Shown: positions 9,326 to 20,604, numbered from the stretch's first letter. The stretch: 64,000 nucleotides of DNA from Yersinia thracica (GCF_902170565.1 NZ_CABHXX010000030.1:186001-250000); one strand, 5' to 3'. Notes: generated from the letters alone by a model not told the origin. Translations and numbers: made by a program.

Positions 9326-9748
9326 TCAGCAAAGGTTGAGGGCAACAGCCTGAGTTCGAATGGCGCGGATCATGGCTTCAAGACCTTGGGAACGCGAAGG
9401 TGTTAAGTGCTGACTGAGGGCTAAATCGGCAAAAAAGGGCCGAACATCTAACTCAATTATCTGCTGTGGCGTCAAACCTTGATACAGGATGAACACCACC
9501 GCGACCAAACCTTTGACGATAGCGGCATCACTATCACCGGCAAAAACCACATGTCCCGCCTCAGAGCGAGTCATGGCAATCCACACCTGACTTTGGCAGC
9601 CAGAAATAAGATTCTCTGGTTGGCGCTGCTGCTCAGTTAAGGGCGGCAACTGCGCACCTAATTCGATCACATACAGGTATTTTTCTTCCCAATTTAAACA
9701 GCGGGAAAAATTACGAATCAATTTATCTCTATCTGGCAAACCAGCCAT
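9326..9748 (-). CDS. sufE: SufE, sulfur acceptor for SufS
   Basis: Takes the persulfide from SufS on a conserved cysteine and passes it to the SufBCD scaffold for Fe-S cluster assembly under iron limitation or oxidative stress. 140 aa, against 138 in E. coli. The acceptor is Cys51 in the motif [10 protein letters not shown]. It is the last gene of the suf operon, but here it is 84 bases from sufS with a terminator-like hairpin in the gap, so it may be expressed below the other suf genes. The start ATG has AGGAAG upstream. Confidence 0.95.
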   Translation of the reverse strand: MAGLPDRDKLIRNFSRCLNWEEKYLYVIELGAQLPPLTEQQRQPENLISGCQSQVWIAMTRSEAGHVVFAGDSDAAIVKGLVAVVFILYQGLTPQQIIELDVRPFFADLALSQHLTPSRSQGLEAMIRAIRTQAVALNLC

Positions 9749-9763
9749 AACATGCTTCCTACT

Positions 9764-9804
9764 GTAAAAATAAAAGCCGACTACTTGTTATGATAATCGG
9801 CTTT
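9764..9804 (-). terminator. Terminator-like hairpin between sufS and sufE
   Basis: On the minus strand AAAGCCGA (9804-9797) and TCGGCTTT (9780-9773) form an 8-bp stem with a 16-base loop, followed by TTTTATTTTTAC. It lies inside the operon and may act as a partial terminator or a processing/stability element that lowers sufE relative to sufABCDS. Confidence 0.6.
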
Positions 9805-9832
9805 CGGGGGCACTGTCGCGAGCTGTCTGCTC

Positions 9833-11053
9833 TCAGCCCAGCAATTTTTCGATGCGCTGCAACCCAACCACCAGCCGATCGACTTCCTCGCGGGTATTAT
9901 ACAGCGCCAGCGACGCCCGGCACATACTTGGCACCTGGTAGAATGCCATCAGCGGCATGGCGCAATGATGCCCGGTACGAATCGCAATACCGTATTGATC
10001 CAGGAAACTGCCGACATCATAAGCATGATGCTGACCCAGATTGAACGCGATAACCCCAGCCCGGTTTACCGGGCCATACAGTGTCAGGCTCTTAATCTGG
10101 CTCAGTTGTTCCAATGCATACTGCATCAGTGTTTGCTCATATTGCTGGATCTCGGCAAGCCCCAACTGATTCACATAACTGATTGCAGCCCCCAGCCCCA
10201 TAATACCGGCAGTATTTGGCGATCCCGCTTCAAAACGCCATGGCGCATCAGCAAAGGAGGTGCCCTGCGTCAGGCTGACAGTTTTGATCATCGAACCGCC
10301 CCCTTCCCATGGCGGCATTTTTTGTAGCCATTCACTTTTGCCGTACAAAATACCGATGCCCGATGGGCCGTACAGTTTATGTCCAGAGAAAACATAAAAA
10401 TCGCAGCCCAAATCCTGAACATCGACCGGCTGATGCATCACCGCCTGCGCGCCATCCACCAGCACCACCAAGCCCGCGGCTTTAGCTTGCACCACGATGT
10501 CTTTGATGGGATTCACTGTCCCCAGCACATTGGAAACCTGGGTGATTGCCAGCAGTTTGGTGGTGCCGTCAATCAAACCCGCCAACGCGGTTAATTCAAG
10601 TTCACCGGTCGCCGTCAGCGGCCAAACACGGATGTCAAGGCCAATATCTTTTGCCAGCATCTGCCACGGCACAATATTGGCGTGATGCTCCATTTCGGTA
10701 ATGATAATGCTGTCACCGGCTTGCAGAAAATGGCGGCCATAACTGTTCGCCACCAAATTGATGGCTTCAGTGGTGCCTTTGACAAAAACAATCTCTTCAA
10801 CAGACGCGGCATGAATAAAGTCCGCGACCTGTTGACGTACCGCTTCCATTTGTCCGGTAGCTTCGGCACTCAGGGTGTGAATTCCCCGATGAACCGCCGC
10901 ATAATCCGCACGATAGAAGTTAAGTTCCCGGTCAATAACCACTTGTGGTTTCTGCGCGCTGGCGGCGCTGTCCAGATAGGCCAACGGCTGGCCGTTAACC
11001 TCACGGCCAAGCAGGGGGAAATCAGCTCTTATCCGCTCAATAGGAAAACTCAT
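9833..11053 (-). CDS. sufS: SufS cysteine desulfurase
   Basis: Pyridoxal-phosphate enzyme that releases sulfur from L-cysteine as an enzyme persulfide, giving alanine. 406 aa, as in E. coli. The PLP lysine is in FSGHKLYGP (about residue 226), and the persulfide Cys is in the RTGHHCAMP loop (about 364), typical of group II desulfurases that depend on SufE. The start overlaps the end of sufD by 4 bases (ATGA), showing translational coupling. Cytoplasmic, part of sufABCDSE. Confidence 0.97.
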   Translation of the reverse strand: MSFPIERIRADFPLLGREVNGQPLAYLDSAASAQKPQVVIDRELNFYRADYAAVHRGIHTLSAEATGQMEAVRQQVADFIHAASVEEIVFVKGTTEAINLVANSYGRHFLQAGDSIIITEMEHHANIVPWQMLAKDIGLDIRVWPLTATGELELTALAGLIDGTTKLLAITQVSNVLGTVNPIKDIVVQAKAAGLVVLVDGAQAVMHQPVDVQDLGCDFYVFSGHKLYGPSGIGILYGKSEWLQKMPPWEGGGSMIKTVSLTQGTSFADAPWRFEAGSPNTAGIMGLGAAISYVNQLGLAEIQQYEQTLMQYALEQLSQIKSLTLYGPVNRAGVIAFNLGQHHAYDVGSFLDQYGIAIRTGHHCAMPLMAFYQVPSMCRASLALYNTREEVDRLVVGLQRIEKLLG

Positions 11054-12396
11054 AGCGACTCCCCAGCCAAGCGTTCCGCAATTCGCGCCAAAACCACTTT
11101 GCGAATGGCTTCGTGATGAATGGCTTCGGTCAATTCGGCGGCAAAAGCAAAAATAATCATTTGCTGCGCATCGGCTTGATTGATACCGCGTGATTGCAGA
11201 TAAAACAGCTGTTCTGCATCAATGCGCCCGACGGTAGCCCCGTGGCTGCATTTCACATCATCGGCATAAATTTCCAACTGTGGTTTGGTATCCACCTCAG
11301 CTAACTTACTGAGCAGCAAGTTATTATTGGTCATCTGGCCGTCAGTTTTTATTGCATGCTGAGCGACTTTTATCATGCCATTAAAGACAGCTTTGCCCCG
11401 CTCGCGCACTATGATTTTGTGAAGCTGGCGGCTGTCACAGTAGCCTTTGTTATGTTCCAGATAAGTGCGGGTGTCACAAATTTCGCGCCCTATAGGAAGC
11501 AGTAAGCTATTCATCGACAAACTGGCACCCTCGCCATTTAACTGGGCGCTGGTGTTATGGCGGGTCAGCCCCGCGCCGAGCAAGAAGCTATAACTTTTTG
11601 CTCGCGCATCACGGCTTAACACTAAGTCGTTATGGGCAAAATGGGTGCTTTGAGGCGCTTCGAACGCCAGTTTGCAATGGTTCAACTCGGCATTTTCACC
11701 CACCGAGACAGTCAGCCGAGCACCGGTAAAATGCGGCTGTTCATTAAGACTGACAAAATGCTCAATGACCTCGGCCTGTGCGCCCGCTTCAATCGCCAGA
11801 TGGTGACGGTAATGGCTGGTATTCACCACCTCAGCGCTATTGCCGGAACTGATATGCAGCAGATACAGCGGTTTATCACTGTGTTGCCCAGCAGGCAAGC
11901 GGATGTGCAAGTTTTCCTGTGCCAGGCTTTCGGTCAGATGCAAAAAGACTTCTGACTGAATAGCCGCTGGAAACTGAGTATTTTCAGTTAGATACGCCAG
12001 TTGATACGGGCCACATTCACTGTCACTCAATTCTGGGGCATATCGTCCATCAATGAAAACCAAACGATGGGCATCTTGCAACAATGACAAATTATCGCGC
12101 TGAGCCGCCGTCACTTTCACCACCTTAGCAAAGCCGAAGCTATGGGCGAATAAATGCTCCAGCGGTGTGTATTTCCAATCTTCATGCTTGATGCTGGGGA
12201 AGCCCAATGCCAGCACCTGTTGCCAATGTGCCGTCGCTTCAGCGCCCTGACCATTTTGGTGCTGCTTAACCTTTTGACTCTGTTCAAATAGCTGGCCAAA
12301 ATTCGCTAAGGCATTGCTACGCTGCTCTGCAAGAATGCGTTGTTGTTTTGGTATATTACTGTTTGGAATATTACTGTTGGTCGGTAAGCCAGCCAT
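11050..12396 (-). CDS. sufD: SufD, Fe-S scaffold subunit
   Basis: Partner of SufB and SufC in the SufBC2D scaffold that builds Fe-S clusters; it helps iron acquisition. 448 aa, longer than E. coli SufD (423). The family start MAGLP is conserved, followed by an expanded N-terminal segment that includes the short duplication [10 protein letters not shown]. The C-terminal beta-helix core ([20 protein letters not shown], with the conserved Cys-Ser-His-Gly) is strongly conserved. The start overlaps the 3' end of sufC by 26 bases. The N-terminal extra residues look like a local tandem duplication and not a domain. Confidence 0.95.
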   Translation of the reverse strand: MAGLPTNSNIPNSNIPKQQRILAEQRSNALANFGQLFEQSQKVKQHQNGQGAEATAHWQQVLALGFPSIKHEDWKYTPLEHLFAHSFGFAKVVKVTAAQRDNLSLLQDAHRLVFIDGRYAPELSDSECGPYQLAYLTENTQFPAAIQSEVFLHLTESLAQENLHIRLPAGQHSDKPLYLLHISSGNSAEVVNTSHYRHHLAIEAGAQAEVIEHFVSLNEQPHFTGARLTVSVGENAELNHCKLAFEAPQSTHFAHNDLVLSRDARAKSYSFLLGAGLTRHNTSAQLNGEGASLSMNSLLLPIGREICDTRTYLEHNKGYCDSRQLHKIIVRERGKAVFNGMIKVAQHAIKTDGQMTNNNLLLSKLAEVDTKPQLEIYADDVKCSHGATVGRIDAEQLFYLQSRGINQADAQQMIIFAFAAELTEAIHHEAIRKVVLARIAERLAGESL

Positions 12397-13117
12397 AGCC
12401 TTGCTCCTCCAACTGTTTCACCAGCGTGAAATCACCAGATTTAATGATTCGCCCCTGATACAACACATGGACAAAGTCAGGTTTGACGTAATCGAGGATG
12501 CGCTGATAGTGAGTCACAATAATAAAGGCGCGATTTTCATTGCGCAGCGAGTTCACCCCGTTGGCGACAATTTTCAGCGCATCAATATCCAGACCGGAGT
12601 CAGTTTCATCCAGAATGCATAAAGAGGGTTCCAGCGCCGCCATCTGCAAGATATCGTTGCGTTTTTTCTCACCGCCCGAGAAGCCCACATTCACTGAACG
12701 GGTCAGCAAATCTGCCGGCATTTTGAGCAACTCAATTTTCTCTTCAATGAAATCAGCAAAATCAAAACGATCCAGCGGTTCCTGTTGACGGTATTTACGC
12801 ACCGCATTGACGGCGGTTTGCAGGAAGAAATGGTTACTGACCCCCGGAATTTCTACCGGATACTGGAAGGCCAGAAAGACGCCCTCACCCGCACGATCTT
12901 CCGGGGCCAGCTCCAGCAAATCCTTACCCTTGAAAGTCACACTGCCTTCAGTGACCTCATATTCTTCTCGCCCGGCCAGCGCCGCTGACAAAGTACTTTT
13001 CCCTGAGCCGTTTGGCCCCATAATGGCATGCACTTCACCGGGTTTGATCTCCAGATCCAAACCTTTAAGGATCTCGTTACCTTCGACACTGACTTTTAAG
13101 TTCTTGATACTTAACAT
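12371..13117 (-). CDS. sufC: SufC, ABC-type ATPase of the Suf scaffold
   Basis: Cytoplasmic ATPase whose ATP-driven dimerisation opens the SufBD scaffold for cluster assembly; it is not a transporter. 248 aa, as in E. coli, from the ATG at 13117 (MLSIKNLKV) with AAGGA upstream; the open frame runs 9 codons further up but without similarity. Walker A GPNGSGKST (about residues 34-42), signature VGFSGGEKKR, Walker B LCILDETDSGLD and the H-loop THYQR are all present. It lies between sufB and sufD. Confidence 0.97.
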   Translation of the reverse strand: MLSIKNLKVSVEGNEILKGLDLEIKPGEVHAIMGPNGSGKSTLSAALAGREEYEVTEGSVTFKGKDLLELAPEDRAGEGVFLAFQYPVEIPGVSNHFFLQTAVNAVRKYRQQEPLDRFDFADFIEEKIELLKMPADLLTRSVNVGFSGGEKKRNDILQMAALEPSLCILDETDSGLDIDALKIVANGVNSLRNENRAFIIVTHYQRILDYVKPDFVHVLYQGRIIKSGDFTLVKQLEEQGYGWLTDQQ

Positions 13118-13173
13118 AGGTTTCCTTGGTGCGCAGGCGCGCAAAACTCTGCAAATACTTATTCAGCTCAGAC

Positions 13174-14685
13174 TTAACCCACACTGTGTTCCAAGCTGAT
13201 AGCCAACAATTTCTGTGCTTCGACGGCAAACTCCAGCGGCAATTCGGAGAACACGTCCTTACAGAAGCCGTTAACAATCATTGAGATGGCATCATCTTCA
13301 CTGATGCCGCGCTGCAAACAATAAAACAGTTGGTCATCGCCAATTTTGGAGGTTGTCGCTTCGTGCTCCAATTGCGCCGTGTTATTGCGCACTTCCACAT
13401 AAGGGAAAGTATGCGCGCCGGAATCAGGGCCAATCAGCATCGAGTCACATTGAGTGAAATTACGCGCGTTATCCGCACCCGGCAGGATTTTCACCAACCC
13501 ACGATAGGTATTTTGGCTGTGTCCGGCGGAGATCCCTTTGGCAATAATGGTTGATTTGGTGTTTTTGCCAATGTGGATCATCTTAGTGCCGGTATCCGCC
13601 TGCTGATGGCCATTGGTCAGTGCGACGGAGAAAAACTCACCAATGGAGTTATCGCCCTGCAAAATCACACTGGGGTATTTCCAGGTAATCGCCGAGCCGG
13701 TCTCAGATTGGGTCCACGACATTTTGGAGCCTTCACCTTCACACAACGCCCGTTTGGTCACAAAGTTGAGAATACCGCCGGTGCTGTCAGCCCCGGCAAA
13801 CCAGTTCTGCACGGTCGAGTATTTCACTTCGGCATTTTTATGCAAAATGACTTCAACCACCGCCGCATGCAACTGATAACTATCACGAACTGGCGCAGAG
13901 CACCCCTCGATATAACTGACATAACTGTCTTCGTCAGCAATCAGAATGGTGCGCTCAAATTGACCGGTTTTGGCGGCATTAATGCGGAAATAGGTCGATA
14001 ACTCCATCGGGCAGCGCACCCCTTTTGGCACATAAACAAAAGTGCCATCAGAAGCCACTGCGGCATTAAGCGCGGCAAAAAAGTTATCTTTCGCTGGCAC
14101 CACTGAGCCAAGATACTTACGCACTAGATCCGGGTATTCCTGAATAGCTTCACCAAATGAGCAGAAAATAATGCCTTGTTCGGCCAGTTTCCCTCGATAA
14201 GTGGTTGCCACCGAAACCGAGTCAAAAATGGCGTCAACCGCCACTTCAGCCCCTTCCCGCACCGGCACCCCTAGTTGGGCAAAGGCAGATTCGACCTCGG
14301 CGGTGAGATACTCATTCATCGTGTGCGCGGCTGAATCATCGGCTGATGACTGCTGCAGGGCACCGGGCTGCGAATCACAGTTATCATCACAGCTGCCGCA
14401 GGATGGCGCGGAATAATAGCTATAATCCTGATAATCCAGGCTTTTATACTGTGCTTTCAGCCAGTGCGGCTCTTCCATTTCCAGCCAACTTCGATAAGCC
14501 CCGAGGCGAAACTCCAGCATCCAGTCCGGCTCGTTACGCTTTGCAGAAATGGCGCGAATAACATCCTCATTGAGGCCTTTCGCCAGCTCATCGGTTGCGA
14601 GCTGTGTAAAAAAACCTTCTTTGTAGCGACCATCGCTGACCCAAGCCTGCACTTCATCTGGAACTTCTACATTGCTTCGTGTCAT
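13174..14685 (-). CDS. sufB: SufB, Fe-S scaffold subunit
   Basis: Main scaffold protein on which Fe-S clusters are built from SufE-delivered sulfur. 503 aa (E. coli 495). Conserved blocks include [14 protein letters not shown] (about 92-105, cysteine-rich), [16 protein letters not shown] with the functional Cys near residue 254-260, and [12 protein letters not shown] with the Cys near 405 used for sulfur receipt. The ATG at 14685 lies 14 bases after the sufA stop and fits the family; the frame is open further upstream inside sufA. The N-terminus is a little longer than in E. coli. Confidence 0.96.
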   Translation of the reverse strand: MTRSNVEVPDEVQAWVSDGRYKEGFFTQLATDELAKGLNEDVIRAISAKRNEPDWMLEFRLGAYRSWLEMEEPHWLKAQYKSLDYQDYSYYSAPSCGSCDDNCDSQPGALQQSSADDSAAHTMNEYLTAEVESAFAQLGVPVREGAEVAVDAIFDSVSVATTYRGKLAEQGIIFCSFGEAIQEYPDLVRKYLGSVVPAKDNFFAALNAAVASDGTFVYVPKGVRCPMELSTYFRINAAKTGQFERTILIADEDSYVSYIEGCSAPVRDSYQLHAAVVEVILHKNAEVKYSTVQNWFAGADSTGGILNFVTKRALCEGEGSKMSWTQSETGSAITWKYPSVILQGDNSIGEFFSVALTNGHQQADTGTKMIHIGKNTKSTIIAKGISAGHSQNTYRGLVKILPGADNARNFTQCDSMLIGPDSGAHTFPYVEVRNNTAQLEHEATTSKIGDDQLFYCLQRGISEDDAISMIVNGFCKDVFSELPLEFAVEAQKLLAISLEHSVG

Positions 14686-14699
14686 TTCGTTTACATCGC

Positions 14700-15071
14700 T
14701 CAAACGCCAAAACTCTCGCCACACCCGCAGGCATGCTGAGCTTTAGGATTATTAAATTTAAAAATCTGATTCAGCCCTTCGCGGACGTAATCCACCACCG
14801 TGCCATCAATAAAAGGCATCGCTTTCAGTGGCACGTAAAGTCTGGCACCGCTCTGTTCGAACACCAGCGCGTCATTGGCCGGCTCCTTGGTCATATCCAT
14901 CACATACGCAAATCCGGCACAACCGGATTGCTTAACCCCAAGCTGTAACCCTTTGATTTCAGGGTCCTGCTGCATGAGCCGGATAATTTGCGCCGCTGCG
15001 CTATCGGTTATCGTCACACCTTGCCAAACATTATCATCGAGTGAGAATGTCCCGACGGATTCCTGTTGCAT
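14700..15071 (-). CDS. sufA: SufA, A-type Fe-S carrier
   Basis: Carries assembled Fe-S clusters from the SufBCD scaffold to target enzymes. 123 aa (E. coli 122). It has the three A-type cysteines: [10 protein letters not shown] (about residue 50) and the C-terminal CGCGESF pair. The start is ATG 15071 (MQQES) with GAGGT in front; the open frame continues 23 codons upstream without similarity. First gene of the suf operon; a Fur-type box sits about 75 bases upstream. Confidence 0.96.
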   Translation of the reverse strand: MQQESVGTFSLDDNVWQGVTITDSAAAQIIRLMQQDPEIKGLQLGVKQSGCAGFAYVMDMTKEPANDALVFEQSGARLYVPLKAMPFIDGTVVDYVREGLNQIFKFNNPKAQHACGCGESFGV

Positions 15072-15144
15072 ATGCCCTACCTCATCTCTCTTAATAATTA
15101 GCTGGCTGATTATGGGGAAATCAACACAGATTATTGACAATGGT

Positions 15145-15164
15145 AGTGATAATAATTATCACTT
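15145..15164 (-). promoter_or_regulatory. Fur box in the suf operon promoter
   Basis: AGTGATAATAATTATCACTT is an almost perfect palindrome close to the Fur consensus (GATAATnATTATC type). E. coli suf is repressed by Fe-Fur and activated by apo-IscR and OxyR with IHF; IscR and OxyR sites are not readable by eye. The rest of 15165-15334 shows no gene. Confidence 0.82.
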
Positions 15165-15334
15165 CAACCGTTTGTTTTGCAGGGATATTAAGAAAAGTGC
15201 CGTTTAGACCTCAAATGAGGCGGCAACGAACAAGCATGCTGCGATGGCCGAAGAAGTCTGGATAAATAAGTGCACTTTTATCGCCATGAAATAAAACAAT
15301 AATTATCACAGCAATGTTCAAATCCCTTGTTATT

Positions 15335-15535
15335 TCAGAGGCTAATCGTGGTTAACCCCTGTGTTTTTAAACATTCATAAAAAATACCTATTTCTCCATT
15401 AACTTTAGCTGAAAACTCTCTCAGGGGGAACCTATCAGAGAGATTCGCCGCATTTATCGAGTAAACAAAATTGTCAGGAGATGAATACCAGGCTGAGGCG
15501 ATAGGAATTGATGTCGCTCTGGCCCAGAGCGACAT
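15335..15535 (-). CDS. Small ORF of unknown function, doubtful
   Basis: A 66-codon open frame between menI and the suf promoter. I do not recognise the product (it contains FPLREFSAKVNGEIGIFYEC). Its ATG lies inside a perfect inverted repeat (ATGTCGCTCTGG at 15511-15522 and CCAGAGCGACAT at 15524-15535), which would hide the start in mRNA, and I see no Shine-Dalgarno. It may be a remnant, a chance frame, or part of the menI 3' region. The inverted repeat lies 22 bases after the menI stop and may end or protect the menI mRNA, though it lacks a T-tract. Confidence 0.25.
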   Translation of the reverse strand: MSLWARATSIPIASAWYSSPDNFVYSINAANLSDRFPLREFSAKVNGEIGIFYECLKTQGLTTISL

Positions 15536-15556
15536 ATAGACTTGTATTTATAAGGG

Positions 15557-15979
15557 TTATTTCGTGGGGGATAGCACCGCGGTGGTTAAACGGGAGGTAC
15601 AGCACAGATTGTTTTGTTCATCAAAAACTTCAATCTGCCAAACCTGATGGCTGCGGCCAACATGAATAGCACGACAACAGCCGCGTACTTTCCCAGACCG
15701 GGCCGCTTTGAGATGATTGGCATTGATTTCCAACCCCACGACTTGTTGCCCTTCAGTGGTACATAAATACCCCGCCATCGACCCCAATGACTCCGCCAAC
15801 ACCACTGACGCCCCGCCGTGCAGCAGCCCAAAAGGTTGAGTTGTCCGATGATCTACCGGCATAGTGGCTTCCAATTCGTCATCGCCCAGCCGGGTTATTT
15901 CAATACCCAAGTGGGCGACCATACAATCAGCGCCAATTTTGTTCAGTTCAGCTAGCGTCGTTTTGCGTTTCCACAACAT
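15557..15979 (-). CDS. menI: 1,4-dihydroxy-2-naphthoyl-CoA hydrolase MenI (YdiI)
   Basis: Hotdog-fold thioesterase that hydrolyses DHNA-CoA to 1,4-dihydroxy-2-naphthoate in menaquinone (vitamin K2) synthesis. 140 aa, against 136 in E. coli. The family block [20 protein letters not shown] contains the catalytic region; the Glu in VLAES (about residue 63) is the expected catalytic base. RLTTAVL near the C-terminus is also conserved. It follows ydiJ by 14 bases, so the two are probably co-transcribed, as in E. coli. Confidence 0.95.
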   Translation of the reverse strand: MLWKRKTTLAELNKIGADCMVAHLGIEITRLGDDELEATMPVDHRTTQPFGLLHGGASVVLAESLGSMAGYLCTTEGQQVVGLEINANHLKAARSGKVRGCCRAIHVGRSHQVWQIEVFDEQNNLCCTSRLTTAVLSPTK

Positions 15980-15993
15980 TAAATTATCTCCAA

Positions 15994-18900
15994 TTAAACC
16001 AACTCTAGCAGCGCCTGCAATGGGTGCCGCAAGCCATTGCCTTCAATGCGTTTAACCTGGCTGCGGCAAGAATAACCGGTGGCTAAACAACGTTTACCCG
16101 GCAGTTTTTGCAAAGCCTGCTGCCAGGATAATGCATAAATGCCTAATGAATTATCGATATTTTTTGCTTCATGACCATAGGTTCCCGCCATGCCGCAACA
16201 ACCGACACTGACGTTTTCCAGTTTGGCACCATAGCGGGAGAATATCGAGGCCCAATGCTGACTGCTGGCTGGCAGCGCCGTGGTTTCGGTGCAATGACCG
16301 AACAGATACCAAGATTCGCCGCTTATTGGCTGTTCGGGTTGCTCCTTCAACGCCACCTGTAGCCACTCATGCACCAACTGCACGCTAAATTCACCACGGG
16401 AATCACCCAAAATCTCTTTATATTCATCGCGATAACAAAGCACCAAAGCCGGGTCAACCCCCACCATTGGCATACCCAATAGCGCAATGCGATTAAGAAA
16501 ATCAGCTGTTTTCCGAGCTGTTTTGGCAAAGCGTTGCAGGAACCCTTTGATATGCTGCGCTTTACCATTCGGCGAGAATGGCAGTAACACTGGATTAAAA
16601 CCGAGTTTCTCCACCAGCCGAACAAAATCGGCGACAACCTGCGCATCGTAATAACTGGTAAACGGGTCTTGCACGATCAAAACATGCTGGCGGCGCTCAG
16701 CCGCGGGTAGCTTCTCAAGCTGTTCCAGTGTCATGGTGCTGGCGTAATGACCGGACAATGACTGCTTCAAGGTTGGGCTGGACAACAGCGGCAAATCCAC
16801 CATGCCGATGCTTTTGCGGCTTAACGCGCCCACCCAAGGTTGCTTGAGAAAGAAGTTAAACACTTTCGGCGCTTTCGCCATCAGCGGGGCATAGTCTTCC
16901 ACTCCCGCCACCACATAATCACGCAGGGGCCGGTGGTAGCGGGTGTGATACAACTGGAGGAAGCGGGAGCGGAAGCCCGGCACATCAATTTTTATCGGGC
17001 ATTGTGTCGAGCAAGCTTTACACGCCAAACACCCCGACATCGCCTCTTTAACTTCATGAGAGAAATCATAGTCACCCTTGCTGGCATGCCAGGTATTACG
17101 CGTCTTTTCAATCAGCCCGCGCAAGCTGGGCCGCTGGCTTGCCAGCCCTTGCTCCAGTGCCACTGGGTCAACCCCTTGCTCGGATAACAGCCGTAGCCAT
17201 TCCCGCACCAGAGTTGCCCGCCCTTTCGGCGAATGAATCCGGTCACCGGTGATTTTCATTGACGGACACATAGGGCTGCGGACATCAAAGTTAAAGCAAA
17301 GCCCGTTACCATTGCACTCCATCGCGCCACGGAATGAAGTTCTGACCGCCAGTGGAATGCGCCGGTCCAGAGTGCCGCGTTTGTCGGGCGTGTCCACTTT
17401 CATCATCGGCGCATCGCTGGCCAATGGTGAACAAATTTTCCCCGGATTCAGGCGGTTATCGGGATCAAATACGGATTTTATCTGCCGCAATTCATGATAA
17501 AGCACCTCACCGAAGAACGCTGGGCTGTACTCTGCGCGGAAGCCCTTACCATGCTCCCCCCACAACAAGCCGCCATAGCGCGCCGTCAGCTGCACCACTT
17601 GATCAGATATCTGCTTCATCAGCATTTCTTGTTGCGGGTCGCACATATCCAGTGCCGGACGAACATGCAACACGCCAGCATCCACATGACCAAACATGCC
17701 GTAAGTCAGATTGTGGCTATCCAACAATTGGCGGAATTCAACAATATAATCAGCTAAATGTTGGGGTGGTACACAGGTATCTTCGGCGAACGGGATCGGC
17801 TTGGCCTGCCCTTTACTGTTGCCGAGCAGCCCCACCGCCTTTTTGCGCATACCATAAATGCGCTCAATCCCGGCTAATTCACTGCAAATCTGATAGCCAA
17901 TCACCCCGCCTTCATGGGCCGCCATCAAATCATCCAAACGTTGGCAAAGTGCCTCCATTTGCATGTCAATCAGTGGCTTATCATCACCGGCGAACTCAAC
18001 AATATTCAGCCCCAGCATCTCTTGATCAGGGACATCCGTAATCAATTCTTTAACCGAGTGCCAGACAATATCCTCTTTCGCCAGATTGAGGACTTTGGAG
18101 TCCAGGGTTTCCACTGACAGCGCTTTGGCTTCCACCATAAAAGGGGCATTGCGCAGCGCGGAATCAAAAGAGTCATATTTCACATTCACCAAACGGCGAA
18201 CTTTCGGCAAAGGTGTAATGTCCAGCGTTGCTTCGGCAATAAAGGCCAGCGTGCCTTCAGAGCCGGTTAGAATCCGCGTTAAATCAAACGTTTGCAGGTC
18301 GTCACTGAACACATGGCGTAAATCATAGCCGGTCAGGAAGCGGTTTAATTTAGGGAATTTTTCCAGAATCAGCGCACGTTGGTCACGGCAGCGATTCAGC
18401 ACGGTATGGTAAATACGGCCGGTGACCGAATCTTCCTGGGCAATTGTTTCTGCCAGCGACGTCGCCATCGCGCGGGTGTCCAGCATCTCACCACCCAGCA
18501 AAATGGCGCGCAAACCCAGCACATGGTCAGACGTTTTGCCATAGACCAATGAACCCTGACCAGAGGCGTCGGTGTTAATCATTCCGCCCAAAGTGGCGCG
18601 ATTACTGGTAGATAATTCCGGTGAAAAGAAATAGCCGAACGGCCGCAGGTATTGATTAAGCTGGTCTTTAATCACGCCCGCTTCAACCCGTACCCAGCCT
18701 TGCTCGACATTGATCTCCAGAATGCGGTTCATATGGCGCGACATATCCACCACAATACCGGTGTTCAATGCCTGGCCATTGGTTCCCGTTCCGCCACCGC
18801 GTGGGGTGAAGACCAACGATTTGAAATTATCCTGCCCCGCCAGGCGGCCAATCAGTGCCACATCCGCAGTCGAGCGCGGGAATATAACGGCATCAGGCAG

Positions 18901-19050
18901 TAATTGATAAATACTGTTGTCCGTCGCCATGGTCAGGCGATCGGCATAATTAGTGACAGTATCGCCGGTGAATCCGTGTTGCTTCAAAGCGTCCAAAAAA
19001 TCCAGCACCAACTGAATAACACCCGGTGCTTGAGAAATCTGTGGGATCAT
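15994..19050 (-). CDS. ydiJ: YdiJ, FAD/Fe-S oxidoreductase (D-2-hydroxyacid dehydrogenase type)
   Basis: 1018 aa, exactly the E. coli YdiJ length when started at ATG 19050 (MIPQISQ), which has TAGGGT upstream; an ATG 9 codons further up has no ribosome site. Order of domains: FAD-binding PCMH domain with [11 protein letters not shown] (about 75-85) and [21 protein letters not shown]-oxidase C-terminal domain; a ferredoxin-like cluster [12 protein letters not shown] (about 655-666); and a cysteine-rich CCG domain with [12 protein letters not shown] (about 935-950). From memory E. coli YdiJ has been reported as a D-2-hydroxyglutarate dehydrogenase; the sequence itself shows only the class. Likely feeds electrons to the respiratory chain. 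Confidence 0.94.
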   Translation of the reverse strand: MIPQISQAPGVIQLVLDFLDALKQHGFTGDTVTNYADRLTMATDNSIYQLLPDAVIFPRSTADVALIGRLAGQDNFKSLVFTPRGGGTGTNGQALNTGIVVDMSRHMNRILEINVEQGWVRVEAGVIKDQLNQYLRPFGYFFSPELSTSNRATLGGMINTDASGQGSLVYGKTSDHVLGLRAILLGGEMLDTRAMATSLAETIAQEDSVTGRIYHTVLNRCRDQRALILEKFPKLNRFLTGYDLRHVFSDDLQTFDLTRILTGSEGTLAFIAEATLDITPLPKVRRLVNVKYDSFDSALRNAPFMVEAKALSVETLDSKVLNLAKEDIVWHSVKELITDVPDQEMLGLNIVEFAGDDKPLIDMQMEALCQRLDDLMAAHEGGVIGYQICSELAGIERIYGMRKKAVGLLGNSKGQAKPIPFAEDTCVPPQHLADYIVEFRQLLDSHNLTYGMFGHVDAGVLHVRPALDMCDPQQEMLMKQISDQVVQLTARYGGLLWGEHGKGFRAEYSPAFFGEVLYHELRQIKSVFDPDNRLNPGKICSPLASDAPMMKVDTPDKRGTLDRRIPLAVRTSFRGAMECNGNGLCFNFDVRSPMCPSMKITGDRIHSPKGRATLVREWLRLLSEQGVDPVALEQGLASQRPSLRGLIEKTRNTWHASKGDYDFSHEVKEAMSGCLACKACSTQCPIKIDVPGFRSRFLQLYHTRYHRPLRDYVVAGVEDYAPLMAKAPKVFNFFLKQPWVGALSRKSIGMVDLPLLSSPTLKQSLSGHYASTMTLEQLEKLPAAERRQHVLIVQDPFTSYYDAQVVADFVRLVEKLGFNPVLLPFSPNGKAQHIKGFLQRFAKTARKTADFLNRIALLGMPMVGVDPALVLCYRDEYKEILGDSRGEFSVQLVHEWLQVALKEQPEQPISGESWYLFGHCTETTALPASSQHWASIFSRYGAKLENVSVGCCGMAGTYGHEAKNIDNSLGIYALSWQQALQKLPGKRCLATGYSCRSQVKRIEGNGLRHPLQALLELV

Positions 19051-19497
19051 TAGTGCGACCCTATCTATATGTGTCATTGTTTTAAGGATTATTCCACAGG
19101 AAGATTATCTGTTCGCAATCACCTTTGTCGAACGATTTATATCAATTCAGAATGATGCGAAAGTGATGACTATCAACCAGGGTCAAATACCGTCATAAAC
19201 TATTAAGTATCAAAATTTTATATTGCACAAATAATAGTCAAGAGACGGTAAAAACGCGCTCCTTCGATACTTTTTCTGTCATCGGATTTACATTATGCCG
19301 AGGACATTGCTTTTTTTTTTGATAAAAATACAGCAGTAAAACTCAAGCGGTCTGTTAAAAACGGGGGAAATACACCATGATTACAGCTGAGACTTAATGA
19401 GATTGGTACAAACCCCTCATTAGAACAAAATTTAATGAGTATATAGAAAACAGTGCAATGGCCACCTTGCCATGAATGATGAAGTGAGAACCCACTG
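19051..19497. other. Intergenic region between divergent ydiJ and ydiK
   Basis: 447 bp, AT-rich, with no gene that I support. It must hold both promoters. A run of ten T (19311-19320) follows only a weak stem, so I do not call a terminator. No PurR box, which controls ydiK in E. coli, was found by eye. A long antisense frame at 19293-19925 overlaps ydiK and is taken as a shadow. Confidence 0.5.
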
Positions 19498-20601
19498 ATG
19501 AATGACCCGCAACTACGTCGTTTCGATTTACCTAAACTGATGTTTGGGGTGATATTCATTATGATAATGATTATCGCCAGTTTTTGGGTGGTGCAGCCTT
19601 TTATTATGGGCTTTGCCTGGGCTGGCATGGTGGTTATTGCCACCTGGCCGCTGCTGATCCGGCTGCAAAATCTGCTTTGGGGCAAACGCTGGTTGGCCGC
19701 GATTATTATGACCATCCTGTTGGTTTTACTGTTTGTTATCCCGATTGCATTACTGGTCAGTAGCCTGGTGGAAAACAGTGGCCCGCTGATCCAGTGGGCA
19801 TCTAGCCCATCCAATTTAAAAATGCCCGATGTCACCTGGTTAAAATCAGTCCCTATGGTGGGTAACAAGCTGTATAGCGGCTGGCATACATTGATTGCCG
19901 GTGGCGGGAATGTCCTTATCGCCAAAGTTCAGCCTTATGTTGGTGCCGCCGCAACCTGGTTGGTGGCACAAGCCGCTCATATCGGCTACTTCTTGATTCA
20001 TCTGGCGCTGATGGTGCTGTTCAGTATTTTGCTCTATTTCCATGGGGAACAAGTGGGCTTGGGCATTCGCCATTTCGCCGTGCGGGCGGCAGATAAACGC
20101 GGTGATGCCGTGGTGGTACTGGCGGCGAAAGCCATTCGCGCTGTTGCATTAGGTGTTGTGGTCACTGCGCTGGTGCAAGCGGTGTTGGGCGGAATTGGTC
20201 TCGCCATTGCCGGGATTCAATACGCGACGCTGTTTACCGTCTTAATGTTTATTTGTTGTGTCGCGCAACTTGGACCACTGCTAATCCTGATCCCCGCCGT
20301 CATCTGGCTGTACTGGACGGGTGATTCGACCTGGGGCACCATATTACTGGTGTGGAGCTGTATTGTCGGGACCATGGATAACGTCTTACGGCCTTATCTG
20401 ATCCGCATGGAAGCTGATATGCCGATGATATTAATTCTGTCCGGCGTTATTGGTGGCTTGCTGTCATTCGGCATGATTGGGTTGTTTATCGGCCCGGTGG
20501 TATTGGCTATTTCTTACCGATTGACGTCGGCTTGGGTCAGTGAAGCACCGGAACCCGAAGAGAGCCTCACCGAAGTCGCCAAACATTTAGAAGAGCTTTA
20601 A
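19498..20601 (+). CDS. ydiK: YdiK, AI-2E family (TqsA/PerM) membrane protein
   Basis: Inner-membrane protein of the AI-2E exporter family (PF01594), whose members move small molecules such as autoinducer-2 or act as Na+/H+ antiporters; the substrate of YdiK is unknown. 367 aa (E. coli 370). About eight hydrophobic segments can be seen, with a larger soluble-looking stretch near residues 90-150, and the family block GDSTWGTILLVWS...GTMDNVLRP near 280-300. Ends with an acidic tail. Monocistronic; an ERIC element begins a few bases after the stop. Confidence 0.92.
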   Translation: MNDPQLRRFDLPKLMFGVIFIMIMIIASFWVVQPFIMGFAWAGMVVIATWPLLIRLQNLLWGKRWLAAIIMTILLVLLFVIPIALLVSSLVENSGPLIQWASSPSNLKMPDVTWLKSVPMVGNKLYSGWHTLIAGGGNVLIAKVQPYVGAAATWLVAQAAHIGYFLIHLALMVLFSILLYFHGEQVGLGIRHFAVRAADKRGDAVVVLAAKAIRAVALGVVVTALVQAVLGGIGLAIAGIQYATLFTVLMFICCVAQLGPLLILIPAVIWLYWTGDSTWGTILLVWSCIVGTMDNVLRPYLIRMEADMPMILILSGVIGGLLSFGMIGLFIGPVVLAISYRLTSAWVSEAPEPEESLTEVAKHLEEL

Positions 20602-20604
20602 AAT

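Noticed and set aside
19302-19320. Ten-T run as intrinsic terminator
   Set aside because: Only a four-base stem precedes it; likely a homopolymer in promoter DNA.
19293-19925. 210-codon frame on the minus strand
   Set aside because: Two thirds lie antisense to ydiK in a mirrored codon phase; the product is low quality and lacks any known motif.
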